In this document: piece by piece, positions 1-8,614 of the stretch
Position numbering within the stretch: the stretch's first letter is position 1
Layout of the letters: the number at the start of each line of letters is the position of its first letter
NCBI RefSeq assembly: GCF_002920615.1
Contig: NZ_PQSU01000024.1
Location: forward strand, 1-64,000
Direction: 5' to 3'
Origin: Streptomyces sp. Ru62
GTDB lineage: Bacteria > Actinomycetota > Actinomycetes > Streptomycetales > Streptomycetaceae
Length of the DNA stretch: 64,000 nucleotides
Notes under the pieces: generated by a model
What the model was told of the DNA's origin: nothing
Seen by the model: the letters and a program-made list of their open reading frames with translations, nothing else
Database searches by the model: none
Program-made: the position numbers and the translations under genes

Positions 1-492
1 CATGCGAAGTCCGCGTGGCCCGAGGGTGTGGAGGACCACCGCAGGCCGCTCTCGCCGCGCGGGCTGCGTGACGCGCCCGCCGCCGGACGCGCCCTCGCCG
101 CCGGTACGCTGCCCGACCTCGCCCTCTGCTCCACCGCCGTACGCGCCCGCCGCACCTGGGAGCTGGCCTCCGCCGAGTGGGCCACTCCGCCGCCGGTGCG
201 CTACGACCGGCGACTGTACGCGGCCGGCGTACCCGAACTGCTGGAGGTCGTGCGCGAGGCGCCGCCGGAGGTCCGGACGCTGCTGCTGATCGGCCACAAC
301 CCCGGCCTGGAGGAGCTGGTCCTGACGCTGGCCGCGGACGGCCTCGACGACTCCCTGGACCGGGTGCGGGAGAAGTTCCCGACCAGTGCCGTCGCCGTGC
401 TCGCCTGGCACGGCACCGACTGGCCGGCCCTCGCCCCGGGCGCGGCCCTGCTCACCTCGTTCACGGTCCCGCGCGGGAAGAAGAAGGGCTGA
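1..492 (+). CDS. SixA-type phosphohistidine phosphatase, 5' end cut off
   Basis: The frame is already open at base 1 and reads H-A-K-S-A-W-P. This is the RHG/RHAK signature of the histidine-phosphatase superfamily with its Arg just outside the window. The second catalytic His is in LIGHNPGLEEL, about 98 residues in, and the stop is at 490. The short SixA-like branch is known to dephosphorylate phosphohistidine; the substrate here is unknown. The C-terminus ends in a basic RGKKKG tail. The true start cannot be seen. The gene runs co-directionally into the YigZ gene 35 nt downstream, which appears to have its own promoter. Confidence 0.85.
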   Translation, partial: HAKSAWPEGVEDHRRPLSPRGLRDAPAAGRALAAGTLPDLALCSTAVRARRTWELASAEWATPPPVRYDRRLYAAGVPELLEVVREAPPEVRTLLLIGHNPGLEELVLTLAADGLDDSLDRVREKFPTSAVAVLAWHGTDWPALAPGAALLTSFTVPRGKKKG

Positions 493-527
493 CCGGGGGC
501 GTCCTGGCGCTCGCATAGGCTGGCGGG

Positions 528-1154
528 ATGCAGGACGAGTACCGCACAGTCGCCCGCGCGGGCGTGCACGAGACCGAGATCAACCGCTCCCGCTTCCTGT
601 GCGCCCTCGCCCCGGCCGCCACCGAGCAGGAGGCCCAGGACTTCATCGCCGCCGTGCGCAAGGAGCACGCGGACGCGACCCACAACTGCTGGGCGTACGT
701 CATCGGCGCCGACGCCTCCGTGCAGAAGGCCAGCGACGACGGCGAACCGGGCGGCACCGCCGGCGTGCCCATGCTGCAGATGCTGCTGCGCCGCGACATG
801 CGGTACGTGGTGGCCGTCGTCACCCGCTACTACGGCGGCGTGAAGCTCGGCGCCGGCGGACTCATCCGCGCCTACGGCGGCTCGGTCGGCGAGGCCCTGG
901 ACGCGCTCGGCACGATCACCCGGCGCCGCTTCCGGCTGGCCACCGTGACCGTCGACCACCAGCGTGCCGGCAAGGTCCAGAACGACCTGCGCGCCACCGG
1001 ACGCGAGGTGCGCGACGTCCGCTACGGCGAGGCCGTCGCCATCGAGATCGGCCTGCCGGACGCCGACGTGGACGCCTTCCGCGCCTGGCTCGCCGATGTG
1101 ACGGCGGGCACGGCCGGCTTCGAACTGGGCGGCGAAGCCTACGGAGACGCATGA
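528..1154 (+). CDS. YigZ/IMPACT family protein
   Basis: A 208-residue protein of normal length for the family. The N-terminal UPF0029/IMPACT domain carries the hallmark KASDDGEPGGTAG near residue 70 and YYGGVKLGAGGLIRAYGG near residue 105; the C-terminal DUF1949-like part follows. IMPACT/YigZ proteins are linked to translation control and nucleic-acid binding, but no reaction is established. The start is the ATG at 528. A TAGGCT -10-like hexamer at 516-521 lies 6 nt upstream and there is no Shine-Dalgarno sequence, so the mRNA is probably leaderless. Confidence 0.9.
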   Translation: MQDEYRTVARAGVHETEINRSRFLCALAPAATEQEAQDFIAAVRKEHADATHNCWAYVIGADASVQKASDDGEPGGTAGVPMLQMLLRRDMRYVVAVVTRYYGGVKLGAGGLIRAYGGSVGEALDALGTITRRRFRLATVTVDHQRAGKVQNDLRATGREVRDVRYGEAVAIEIGLPDADVDAFRAWLADVTAGTAGFELGGEAYGDA

Positions 1155-1230
1155 CAATTGGAGTGAATCGGGCATAACGGGCCTGTGTGGTGGGGGTGGT
1201 GACGGGCTGGTACGGGAGTAACCGCCCGTG

Positions 1231-1253
1231 ATGTCAGACCCGGCCGTTAGTCT
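1231..1253 (+). promoter_or_regulatory. RecA-NDp/PafBC-type DNA-damage promoter of sbcD
   Basis: ATGTCAGAC (1231-1239), exactly 8 nt, then TAGTCT (1248-1253). The mycobacterial and streptomycete LexA-independent damage promoter is TTGTCAGTG-N8-TAKNNT. The -10 and the spacing fit perfectly and 6 of 9 positions fit in the upstream block. The hexamer ends 8 nt before the sbcD ATG, so the transcript would be leaderless. PafBC control is inferred from the motif and from the repair function of the gene. Confidence 0.6.
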
Positions 1254-1261
1254 CGGGGATC

Positions 1262-2425
1262 ATGAGGATCCTGCACACGTCCGACTGGCACCTCGGCCGG
1301 GCCTTCCACCGGGTGAACCTGCTCGGGGCCCAGGCCGAGTTCATCGGTCACCTCGTCACCACCGTGCGTGAGCGCGAGGTGGACGCGGTGGTCGTGTCGG
1401 GCGATGTGTACGACCGCGCGGTGCCCCCGCTCGCCGCGATCGAGCTGTTCGACACCACCCTGCACCGCCTCGCGGACCTCGGCGTGCCCACCGTGATGAT
1501 CTCCGGCAACCACGACTCGGCCCGCCGGCTCGGCGTCGGCGCCGGACTCATCGGCCGCGCGGGCATCCACCTGCGCACCGAGCCGTCCGCCGCCGGCACC
1601 CCCGTCGTGCTCCGGGACGCCCACGGGGACGTGGCCTTCTACGGCCTGCCGTACCTGGAACCGGCCCTGGTGAAGGACGAGTTCGGCGTCGACAAGGCCG
1701 GCCACGAGGCCGTGCTGGGCGCCGCCATGGACCGCGTCCGCGCCGACCTCGCCACACGCGCGCGCGGCACGCGTTCCGTCGTCCTCGCCCACGCCTTCGT
1801 CACCGGCGGCCAGGCCAGCGACAGCGAGCGGGACATCACCGTCGGCGGGGTGGCCGCCGTACCGGCCGGGATCTTCGACGGCGTCGACTACGCGGCGCTC
1901 GGGCATCTGCACGGCTGCCAGACCATCACCGAGCGCGTGCGCTACTCCGGCTCACCGCTCGCCTACTCCTTCTCCGAGGCCGGCCACCGCAAGACCATGT
2001 GGCTGATCGACCTGGACGCGGACGGCTCCGTCACCGCCGAACGCGTCGACTGCCCGGTGCCCCGCCCGCTCGCCCGTGTCCGCGGCACCCTGGACGACCT
2101 CCTCGCCGACCCGGAGCTGACCCGCCACGAGGACGCCTGGATCGAGGCCACCCTCACCGACCCCGTCCGCCCGGCCGACCCCATGGCCCGGCTCACCGAG
2201 CGCTTCCCGCACACCCTCAGCCTGGTCTTCGCCCCCGAGCGCACCCCGGACGACCCCCAGGTGTCGTACGCCCGCCGCCTCGCCGGCCGCAGCGACCAGC
2301 AGATCGCCCAGGACTTCGTCGCCCATGTGCGCGGTGCCGGACCCGACGAGCACGAGGCGGCTGTGCTGCGCGAGGCGTTCGACGCCGTGCGCGCCGACGA
2401 CGCCGTGCGGGAGGTGGCGCGGTGA
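1262..2425 (+). CDS. sbcD: Exonuclease SbcD (Mre11-like nuclease subunit)
   Basis: A 387-residue metallophosphoesterase with the five family motifs in order: DWH (about residue 9), GDVYDR (near 49), GNHD (near 83), a lone His in LAHAF (near 179) and GHLHG (near 212). SbcD is the Mn-dependent nuclease of the SbcCD complex, which opens hairpins and processes blocked double-strand ends in the cytoplasm. The C-terminal capping region follows. The stop TGA overlaps the GTG start of sbcC (GTGA, 2422-2425), so the two subunits are translationally coupled. A damage-type promoter abuts the start codon. Confidence 0.95.
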   Translation: MRILHTSDWHLGRAFHRVNLLGAQAEFIGHLVTTVREREVDAVVVSGDVYDRAVPPLAAIELFDTTLHRLADLGVPTVMISGNHDSARRLGVGAGLIGRAGIHLRTEPSAAGTPVVLRDAHGDVAFYGLPYLEPALVKDEFGVDKAGHEAVLGAAMDRVRADLATRARGTRSVVLAHAFVTGGQASDSERDITVGGVAAVPAGIFDGVDYAALGHLHGCQTITERVRYSGSPLAYSFSEAGHRKTMWLIDLDADGSVTAERVDCPVPRPLARVRGTLDDLLADPELTRHEDAWIEATLTDPVRPADPMARLTERFPHTLSLVFAPERTPDDPQVSYARRLAGRSDQQIAQDFVAHVRGAGPDEHEAAVLREAFDAVRADDAVREVAR

Positions 2426-5415
2426 GGCTGCACCGGCTCGACCTCACCGCCTTCGGGCCCTTCGGGGGCGCCCAGAGCGTCGACTTCGACGCCCTGTCCG
2501 CCGCCGGGCTGTTCCTGCTGCACGGCCCCACCGGCGCCGGCAAGACCTCCGTCCTGGACGCCGTCTGCTACGCCCTCTACGGCTCCGTCCCCGGCGCCCG
2601 GCAGAGCGGCCAGGGCACGACCCTGCGCAGCGACCACGCCCGGCCGGGCACCCGCACCGAGGTCCGTCTCGAACTGACCGTCGCCGGACGACGGCTGGAG
2701 ATCACCCGGCAGCCCCCGTGGGAGCGCCCCAAGCTGCGGGGCACGGGGACGACCGTCGACAAGGCCCAGACCTGGCTGCGCGAGTACGACGGCACGGCCG
2801 GCGTCTGGAAGGACCGCAGCCGCTCCCACCAGGAGATCGGCGAGGAGATCACCCAGCTGCTCGGCATGAGCCGGGAGCAGTTCTGTCAGGTCGTCCTGCT
2901 GCCCCAGGGCGACTTCGCCCGCTTCCTGCGCGCCGACGCCGAGGCCCGCGGCAGGCTCCTCGGCCGCCTCTTCGACACCCAGCGCTTCGCCGACGTCGAG
3001 AAGCGCCTCGCCGAACGCCGCCGCGCCACCGAGGCACGCGTGCGCGAGGGCGACACGGCGTTGCTCGCCGACGCCCACCGCATGCAGCAGGAGGCCGGCG
3101 ACGCCATGGAGCTGCCCGACCTGGCCCCCGGCGACCCCGGGCTGGCCGAGGCCGTCCTCGGCGCCGCCGCCGTGGCCCGCAGCACCGCGCGGGAGCGCCT
3201 CACCGTCGCCCACTGCCGGCTCTCCGCAGCCGAGTCCGCCCACGCCGCGGCCCGCCGCGCCCTGGACGAGACACGCGAACTGGCCCGCCTCCAGGCCCGG
3301 TTCGCCGAGGCCCGGCAGCGCGCCGAGCGCCTCAAGGAGCGGTCCGGCGCCCACCGCGAGGCCCAGCAGCGCATGGAGCGCGCCCGCAAGGCGGAGGCGG
3401 TCGCCCCCGCCCTGGAGCTGCGGGACGCCACCGAGGCGGAACACCGCCGGGCCGCCGCGGCCGAGGCACACGCGCGCGGACTGCTGCCCGACTCCTACGC
3501 AGACGCGGGCGCGAGCGGTCTCGCCGCCGCCGCCCGCCGGGCCGCCGAGGAACTGGGCGGCCTGGACGCGGCCCGGCGCGCCGAACGCAGGCTCGCCGAG
3601 CTCGCCGAGGAGCGGGCCGGACTCGACCGGCAGGAGCGCGCCGACGAGGACGTCCTGCGCGAGGCCGAGGCCTGGCTCGCCGACTGGGACGGCATCCGCG
3701 CGGCCCTCCAGACCCGCGTCGACTCCGCCCAGGAGGCCGCCACCCGCGCCGAACAGCTCGCCGTCCAGCGCGCCCCCATGCGGCGCCGGCTCGACGCGGC
3801 CCGCACCCGCGACCAGCTCGCCGCCGACCTCGAACAGGCCCAGGAGCAGGCGCGTGCCGCACGGCAGCGCGCCCTCGACGCCCGCGCCCACTGGCTCGAC
3901 GTCAAGGAGCAGCGCCTGAACGGCATCGCCGCCGAACTGGCCGCCCATCTCACCGACGGCGAGCCCTGCGCGGTCTGCGGAGCCACCGAACACCCCGCCC
4001 CCGCCCGCAAGGTCGCCGGGCACGTCGACCGCGAGGCCGAGGACCAGGCCCTCGCCGTCCTCCAGCGGGCCGAGGAGCGGTACACCGAGGACGAGCGGCG
4101 TCTCGGCGTGCTCCGCGAGGCCCTGGCCGCCGCCACCGCCGAGGCCGGCGACACGCCCACCGGCGAACTCGCCACCGAGGCGGACCGACTGGAGCAGGAG
4201 TACGCCCGCGCCCGCCGCGCCGCCTCCGCGCTGCACCCCGCCCAGGAGGAGCTGCGGCGCGCCGAGCGGGAGCGCGAGCAGCGACTCGCCGACCGTCAGC
4301 AGGCCGCCGTACGGGCCGCCTCCCGGCTCACCCGCCGCGACACCCTGGAGCGCGAACAGGCCCAACTCCAAGAGGTGTTGGAGCAGGCCCGGGGCAGCGC
4401 CGACAGCGTGGCCGCGAGAGCCGCCCAGCTGGAGCGGCGGGCGGCCCTGCTCACCGAGGCCGCCGACGCCGTGCGTGCCGCCGAGGACGCCGCCCAGCGG
4501 CTGAAGGACGCCGACGCCCGCCTCGCCGACGCCGCCTACCGGGCCGGCTTCGAGACCCCGCAGGCCGCCGCGGCGGCCCTCCTGGACCCGGCCGCCCACC
4601 GTGAACTCCAGCACCGCCTGGACGCCTGGCAGCAGGAGGAGGCCGCCGTCCGCGCGGTCCTCGCCGAGCCCGGCACCGCGGCGGCCGCCCAGCAGCCGCC
4701 CGCCGACCCGGCCACCGCCGAGCGGACCGCGGCCGCCGCGGAACGGCGGCTGCGCGAGGCGGCCTCCGCGCGCGACGCCGCCGCCCGCTGCTGCGCGCAG
4801 CTCGACCGCCTCTCCGCCCGCGCCGGCCAGGCCGTACGCAGGCTCGGCCCGCTGCGCGAGGAGTACGACCGGGTCGCCCGGCTCGCCGCCCTCACCGCGG
4901 GCACCTCCGCCGACAACGAACGCCGGATGCGCCTGGAGTCGTACGTCCTGGCGGCCCGTCTCGAACAGGTCGCCGCCGCCGCGACCGTCCGCCTCCAGCG
5001 CATGTCGTCGGGCCGCTACACCCTCGTCCACTCCGACGACCGCACCGGGCGCGGACGCTCCGGCCTGGGACTGCACGTGGTCGACGCCTGGACCGGACGG
5101 GAACGGGACACCGCCACCCTGTCCGGCGGAGAGACCTTCTTCGCCTCCCTCGCGCTCGCGCTCGGCCTCGCCGACGTCGTCACCGACGAGGCCGGCGGCG
5201 TCCGCCTGGACACCCTCTTCATCGACGAGGGCTTCGGCAGCCTGGACGACCAGACCCTGGACGAGGTCCTGGACGTCCTGGACTCCCTGCGCGAACGCGA
5301 CCGCAGCGTCGGCATCGTCAGCCACGTCGCCGACCTGCGCCGCCGGATCCACGCCCAGCTGGAGGTCGTCAAGGACCGCTCGGGCTCGACCCTGCGGCAG
5401 CGGGGGGCGGCCTAG
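2422..5415 (+). CDS. sbcC: SbcC ATPase, Rad50-like SMC subunit
   Basis: A 997-residue protein from the GTG at 2422. In-frame sequence extends further upstream but lies inside sbcD, so it is not used. Walker A is GPTGAGKTS at about residue 36. Two long Ala/Arg/Glu-rich coiled-coil arms flank a zinc-hook CAVC at about 515-518. The ABC signature LSGGETFF sits near 903 and Walker B LFIDEGFGSLD near 932. SbcC clamps DNA and drives SbcD by ATP hydrolysis, dimerising through the hook. The stop TAG overlaps, tail to tail, the stop of the Lrp gene on the other strand, with no space for a separate terminator. Confidence 0.96.
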   Translation: MRLHRLDLTAFGPFGGAQSVDFDALSAAGLFLLHGPTGAGKTSVLDAVCYALYGSVPGARQSGQGTTLRSDHARPGTRTEVRLELTVAGRRLEITRQPPWERPKLRGTGTTVDKAQTWLREYDGTAGVWKDRSRSHQEIGEEITQLLGMSREQFCQVVLLPQGDFARFLRADAEARGRLLGRLFDTQRFADVEKRLAERRRATEARVREGDTALLADAHRMQQEAGDAMELPDLAPGDPGLAEAVLGAAAVARSTARERLTVAHCRLSAAESAHAAARRALDETRELARLQARFAEARQRAERLKERSGAHREAQQRMERARKAEAVAPALELRDATEAEHRRAAAAEAHARGLLPDSYADAGASGLAAAARRAAEELGGLDAARRAERRLAELAEERAGLDRQERADEDVLREAEAWLADWDGIRAALQTRVDSAQEAATRAEQLAVQRAPMRRRLDAARTRDQLAADLEQAQEQARAARQRALDARAHWLDVKEQRLNGIAAELAAHLTDGEPCAVCGATEHPAPARKVAGHVDREAEDQALAVLQRAEERYTEDERRLGVLREALAAATAEAGDTPTGELATEADRLEQEYARARRAASALHPAQEELRRAEREREQRLADRQQAAVRAASRLTRRDTLEREQAQLQEVLEQARGSADSVAARAAQLERRAALLTEAADAVRAAEDAAQRLKDADARLADAAYRAGFETPQAAAAALLDPAAHRELQHRLDAWQQEEAAVRAVLAEPGTAAAAQQPPADPATAERTAAAAERRLREAASARDAAARCCAQLDRLSARAGQAVRRLGPLREEYDRVARLAALTAGTSADNERRMRLESYVLAARLEQVAAAATVRLQRMSSGRYTLVHSDDRTGRGRSGLGLHVVDAWTGRERDTATLSGGETFFASLALALGLADVVTDEAGGVRLDTLFIDEGFGSLDDQTLDEVLDVLDSLRERDRSVGIVSHVADLRRRIHAQLEVVKDRSGSTLRQRGAA

Positions 5416-5858
5416 CGGCCCAGGGGGCGGCGGGTCAGCGGGGACGAGTACACGACACTGGTGGTCACCGAGCCCAGCGCGCCGATCCGTCCGGAGATCT
5501 CCTCCAGATGGGACATGGACCGCGCGGCGACCTTGATGACGAAACAGTCGTCGCCCGTGACGTGGTGCGCCTCCAGGATCTCGGGCGTCGCCGCGACCAG
5601 GTCGTGGAACGGCTTGTAGTTGCCGTTCGGATAGCGCAGCCGCACGAACGCCAGGATCGGCAGGCCCAGCCGCTCGGGGTCGACCACCGCCGCGTACCCC
5701 TGGATCACGCCGGCCTCCTCCAGCCGCCGGACCCGCTCGGTGACGGCGCTCGGCGACATGGCCACGGCCCGCGCCAGCTCGGCGTAGCTGGCCCGTCCGT
5801 CGCGCTGGAGGACGTCGAGGATGCGCCAGTCGGTGGCGTCCGGGGAATGCGCGGTCAT
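5412..5858 (-). CDS. Lrp/AsnC family regulator (divergent from rhodanese)
   Basis: A 148-residue protein starting at the ATG at 5858. The N-terminal HTH contains the typical DWRILDVLQRDGR and SPSAVTERVRRLE; the C-terminal RAM domain (about residues 65-145) senses small ligands and mediates oligomerisation. The open frame runs further upstream to 5963, but that extension is basic and low-complexity and would overlap the rhodanese promoter. Lrp proteins commonly regulate a divergent neighbour, so the rhodanese gene 94 bp away is the best target guess. The ligand is unknown. Confidence 0.9.
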   Translation of the reverse strand: MTAHSPDATDWRILDVLQRDGRASYAELARAVAMSPSAVTERVRRLEEAGVIQGYAAVVDPERLGLPILAFVRLRYPNGNYKPFHDLVAATPEILEAHHVTGDDCFVIKVAARSMSHLEEISGRIGALGSVTTSVVYSSPLTRRPLGR

Positions 5859-5939
5859 CCCGGATGGATAGCAGGGGAATCCCCGGCCGGGCAAGGGCGA
5901 TCCCGAGGATCGTCCCTTCTGGCGGCGGCCCGTGGACCG

Positions 5940-5945
5940 TAGATT
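5940..5945 (+). promoter_or_regulatory. -10 element TAGATT of the rhodanese gene
   Basis: TAGATT lies 7 nt before the ATG at 5953, and no Shine-Dalgarno sequence separates them. The pattern suggests a leaderless transcript. The 94-bp divergent region also has to hold the Lrp promoter and any Lrp operator; I saw no clear palindrome there. Confidence 0.45.
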
Positions 5946-5952
5946 TCCCCAC

Positions 5953-6429
5953 ATGATCAACACCGCTTCCGAGAACCCCGTCCTCCGCGTCGCCCCGGCC
6001 GCTCCCGCGGAGGCCGCCGCCTACTTCCGGGCGAGCCTCGCCTTCCACGCCGACGTCTCCGACGTCGCCGCCGCGCTCACGGCCGGCGGCGACCCCGGCT
6101 TCGTCGTCGTGGACTCGCGCTCCACCGAGTCCTGGGACCAGGGCCACATCCCCGGCGCGGTCCACCTGCCGACCGCGCTCGTCCCGGAGCAGGCCGCCCG
6201 GCTCCTCGACAGGGACGTGCCGGTGGTGACGTACTGCTGGGGCCCCGGCTGCAACGGCGCCACCCGTGCCGCCCTCGCCCTCGCCGAACTCGGATACCAG
6301 GTCAAGGAGCTGCTCGGCGGTTTCGAGTACTGGGCCCGCGAGGGCTTCCCCTACGAGACCTGGCAGGGCCCGGCGCGCCGGGACACCGACCCGCTGACGG
6401 CACCCCTGGCGGGGGAATGCGGCTGCTGA
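5953..6429 (+). CDS. Rhodanese-domain protein
   Basis: A 158-residue single-domain rhodanese. It has the VVDSRSTESWDQGHIPGAVH segment typical of the fold (about residues 52-71). The active-site loop is YCWGPGCNGATRAA, where the second Cys (CNGATR) fits the C-x5-R type catalytic loop, about residue 100. A second Cys sits five positions earlier, and GECGC ends the protein. Rhodaneses transfer sulfane sulfur through a Cys persulfide. The extra Cys residues could form a relay or disulfide (inference). It is divergent from an Lrp regulator that may control it. Confidence 0.88.
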   Translation: MINTASENPVLRVAPAAPAEAAAYFRASLAFHADVSDVAAALTAGGDPGFVVVDSRSTESWDQGHIPGAVHLPTALVPEQAARLLDRDVPVVTYCWGPGCNGATRAALALAELGYQVKELLGGFEYWAREGFPYETWQGPARRDTDPLTAPLAGECGC

Positions 6430-6511
6430 GACGCGCCCCCACGCCGCGCGGGGGTCGATCGGTCGGCGCAACACAAGTGGCCCCGGCACCCCGTACGGGT
6501 ACAGTCGGGCA

Positions 6512-7015
6512 GTGCCCGAGCTGAAGCGGCTGCACGCCAGCCACGCCCCCGCGGTCCTGGACTTCGAACTGTCGAACCGCGCCTACTTCGCCGACTTCGT
6601 CTCCGACCGCGGCGACGACTACTTCGAGCAGTTCACCGACCGCTACGACGCCCTGCTGGCCGAACAGGAGGCCGGCAGCTGCGCCTTCTACGTGCTCCTC
6701 GCCGACGACGGGTCGGTCCTCGGCCGGTTCAACCTGGTCAACATCGAGAACCGCACCGCGGAACTCGGCTACCGGGTCGCCGAGCACGTCGCCGGCCGCG
6801 GCGTGGCCACCGAGACCGTCCGGGAGCTGTGCCGCCTGGCGGCACGCCGGCACGGACTGCGCGTCCTGCGAGCGGCCACCTCCCACCAGAACGTCGCCTC
6901 CCACAGGGTGCTGACCAAATCGGGGTTCGTCCCGATCGGACCGGCCGACCCCGCCGACCTCGGCGGCAAGCCGGGCACCTGGTACCAGTGCGACCTGGTC
7001 ACGCTCCGGCCGTAG
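6512..7015 (+). CDS. GNAT N-acetyltransferase (RimJ-like)
   Basis: A 167-residue protein of the RimJ/RimL-like GNAT group. LGYRVAEHVAGRGVATETVREL (about residues 88-109) contains the acetyl-CoA pyrophosphate loop (R-G-V-A-T), and HQNVASHRVLTKSGF (about 130-144) is the typical strand-helix end. The likely role is transfer of acetyl to an amino group of a protein or small molecule; the substrate is unknown. The start is the GTG at 6512, with TACAGT (6500-6505) 6 nt upstream and no Shine-Dalgarno sequence, so probably leaderless. Confidence 0.88.
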   Translation: MPELKRLHASHAPAVLDFELSNRAYFADFVSDRGDDYFEQFTDRYDALLAEQEAGSCAFYVLLADDGSVLGRFNLVNIENRTAELGYRVAEHVAGRGVATETVRELCRLAARRHGLRVLRAATSHQNVASHRVLTKSGFVPIGPADPADLGGKPGTWYQCDLVTLRP

Positions 7016-7172
7016 AGCGGTGGGGCGCCCCGCCGACCGGCGGGGGTGGTCCGGCCACCTGCCGGAGGTTGAAGGAGCACCTTTCCTGGAACCTTGTGAC
7101 CAAGGGAAACGGCTCTGCCCCGGCTGGTCCGCCGGCCGCGTGGCCCTCCCGATCGGAGAAGGAGGTCGGACA
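7016..7172 (+). other. Structured-looking leader before the phosphatase-like gene
   Basis: 157 nt without a gene. It contains short inverted repeats, for example CCTTG-TGAC-CAAGG, and a strong Shine-Dalgarno GGAGG at about 7160. The downstream family often sits beside cobalt-transport genes (cbtAB) under cobalamin riboswitches. I looked for the B12-box core and could not find a convincing match, so this is only a leader of unknown function. Confidence 0.3.
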
Positions 7173-7829
7173 GTGACGGTGCGACTGACGATGCTCTGCG
7201 CGACCACCGCCGAAGGCGGCCTCGGCCGGGTCTTCGGGGACGGTGCCGTGAGTGAGCGCCGCCGGCGTGAGCTGGCAGCCATGACAGCGACCCTCCCACC
7301 GTACGCGGTGGCTCTGCGGGGGCCCTCCGCCCGCTGCGCGCAGACCGCCGAGGCCCTCGCCGTCGCGGCCGCGCCCGAGCCCGCCCTGCGCGACCTGGAC
7401 CACGGCTCGTGGGACGGCCGCACACCCGAGGACATCGCCGCCGTGGACCCCCATGGGCTGTCCCGCTGGCTGACGGATCCCGACGCCGCACCGCACGGCG
7501 GCGAGAGCGTCCGCGAGCTCTGCCGCCGGACAGCCGCCTGGCTGGAAACCCTGCCCGCCGACACGGGACGCATCCTCGTGATCACCGAGGCGTCCGTCAT
7601 CAGGGCCGCGCTGGTCCACGCCCTGTCCGTACCCGCCCGCTCCTTCCGGCACCTCCAGGTCCCGCCCGCGTCCGCGGTCATCCTCACCCTGCGCGACGGC
7701 TGCTGGAGCACCCGGTGCGACCGGCTCACCGTCCCCCAGCGCCGTCAGTCGGCCGACGGCGTGCCCACCGTCGCGGTGCTGACCATGCCCACCACGCGAC
7801 AGCGCATGTGCCTCACCGGCCGGCCCTGA
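7173..7829 (+). CDS. Histidine-phosphatase-fold protein lacking both catalytic His
   Basis: A 218-residue protein from the GTG at 7173, preceded by GGAGG 8 nt upstream. Fold markers of the RHG superfamily are clear: GPSARCAQTAEAL, LDHGSWDGRT and HGGESVRELC. However, the N-terminal R-H-G is C-A-T (residues 9-11, LTMLCATT), and the distal His of the usual xHGxxI motif is Glu (ITEASVIRAAL). Both phosphoryl-handling histidines are therefore gone, and it is probably a binding or regulatory pseudoenzyme. Similar degenerate members occur next to cbtAB cobalt-uptake genes in streptomycetes (recalled, not checked); none is adjacent here. Confidence 0.8.
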   Translation: MTVRLTMLCATTAEGGLGRVFGDGAVSERRRRELAAMTATLPPYAVALRGPSARCAQTAEALAVAAAPEPALRDLDHGSWDGRTPEDIAAVDPHGLSRWLTDPDAAPHGGESVRELCRRTAAWLETLPADTGRILVITEASVIRAALVHALSVPARSFRHLQVPPASAVILTLRDGCWSTRCDRLTVPQRRQSADGVPTVAVLTMPTTRQRMCLTGRP

Positions 7830-7960
7830 CACCGCGGGGACACGCCACCACCTGATCACGGCACCGGAGCCATCGACGCCGGTCCGTACGGCGCCCAGCG
7901 GCGAAGCCGCCCCGGGCGTGGTACGAATCGGACAGTGGTTCCGTACAGGCTGGAGCGCAC

Positions 7961-8614
7961 GTGATCCGGGTACTGGTGGTCGACGACGAAGCCCTGATCC
8001 GCACCGGCTTCCAGCGCATCCTGGCCGCCGCCGACGGCATCGAGGTCGTCGGCGCGGTGTCCGGCGGCCAGGCCCTGCGGACGGTGCGCGAGCAGCACCC
8101 CGACGTGGTGCTGCTCGACATCCGCATGCCGGACGTGGACGGGCTCACCGTGCTGGGCGAGATCCGCAGGCTGCGGGAGCCCCCCGTGGTGGCCATGCTG
8201 ACCACGTTCGACATGGACGAGTACGTGGAGACGGCACTGCGCTCGGGCGCCGCCGGATTCCTCCTCAAGGACACCGACCCCGAGGCGCTGCCGCTGGCCG
8301 TGCAGAGCCTGGCCCGCGGCGGCACGGTCCTGTCGCCCAAGGTCACGCGCACGGTGGTGGACGGCTATCTGAGCGCCGGAGCGCCGGAACGCCCGCCCAA
8401 GGCCCTCGAACGGCTCACCGGCCGGGAGCGTGAGGTACTGCTCCTCGTCGCCGAGGGCCTGTCGAACGCCGAGATCGCGACCCGCATGCACCTGAGCACC
8501 GGCACGGTCAAGGACCATGTCAGCGCGATCCTCACCAAGCTGGAGGTCAGCGGCAGGGTCCAGGCCGCCCTGTTCGCCCAGCGGGCCGGCCTCCTCGCGG
8601 AGGAGACAGGGTGA
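7961..8614 (+). CDS. NarL/FixJ-type response regulator
   Basis: A 217-residue protein with a GTG start. The receiver domain carries acidic D8/D9, phosphoacceptor D53 in VVLLDIRMPD, the switch Thr in MLTTFD and Lys in FLLKDTD. The C-terminal LuxR-type HTH reads LTGREREVLLLVAEGLSNAEIA and STGTVKDHVSAI. The stop overlaps the start of the kinase gene by GTGA (8611-8614), the usual coupling for a streptomycete two-component pair with the regulator first. The signal and regulon are unknown. A GGAG at about 7951 serves as the ribosome site. Confidence 0.93.
   Translation: MIRVLVVDDEALIRTGFQRILAAADGIEVVGAVSGGQALRTVREQHPDVVLLDIRMPDVDGLTVLGEIRRLREPPVVAMLTTFDMDEYVETALRSGAAGFLLKDTDPEALPLAVQSLARGGTVLSPKVTRTVVDGYLSAGAPERPPKALERLTGREREVLLLVAEGLSNAEIATRMHLSTGTVKDHVSAILTKLEVSGRVQAALFAQRAGLLAEETG

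Noticed and set aside
1963..6489. A 1508-codon open frame on the minus strand
   Set aside because: It is antisense to sbcD, sbcC and the rhodanese gene, is Gly/Gln/Leu low-complexity, and exists because GC-rich coding DNA lacks stops on the opposite strand.
7016..7172. Cobalamin riboswitch before the phosphatase-like gene
   Set aside because: The family context suggested it, but the conserved B12-box and core are not recognisable.
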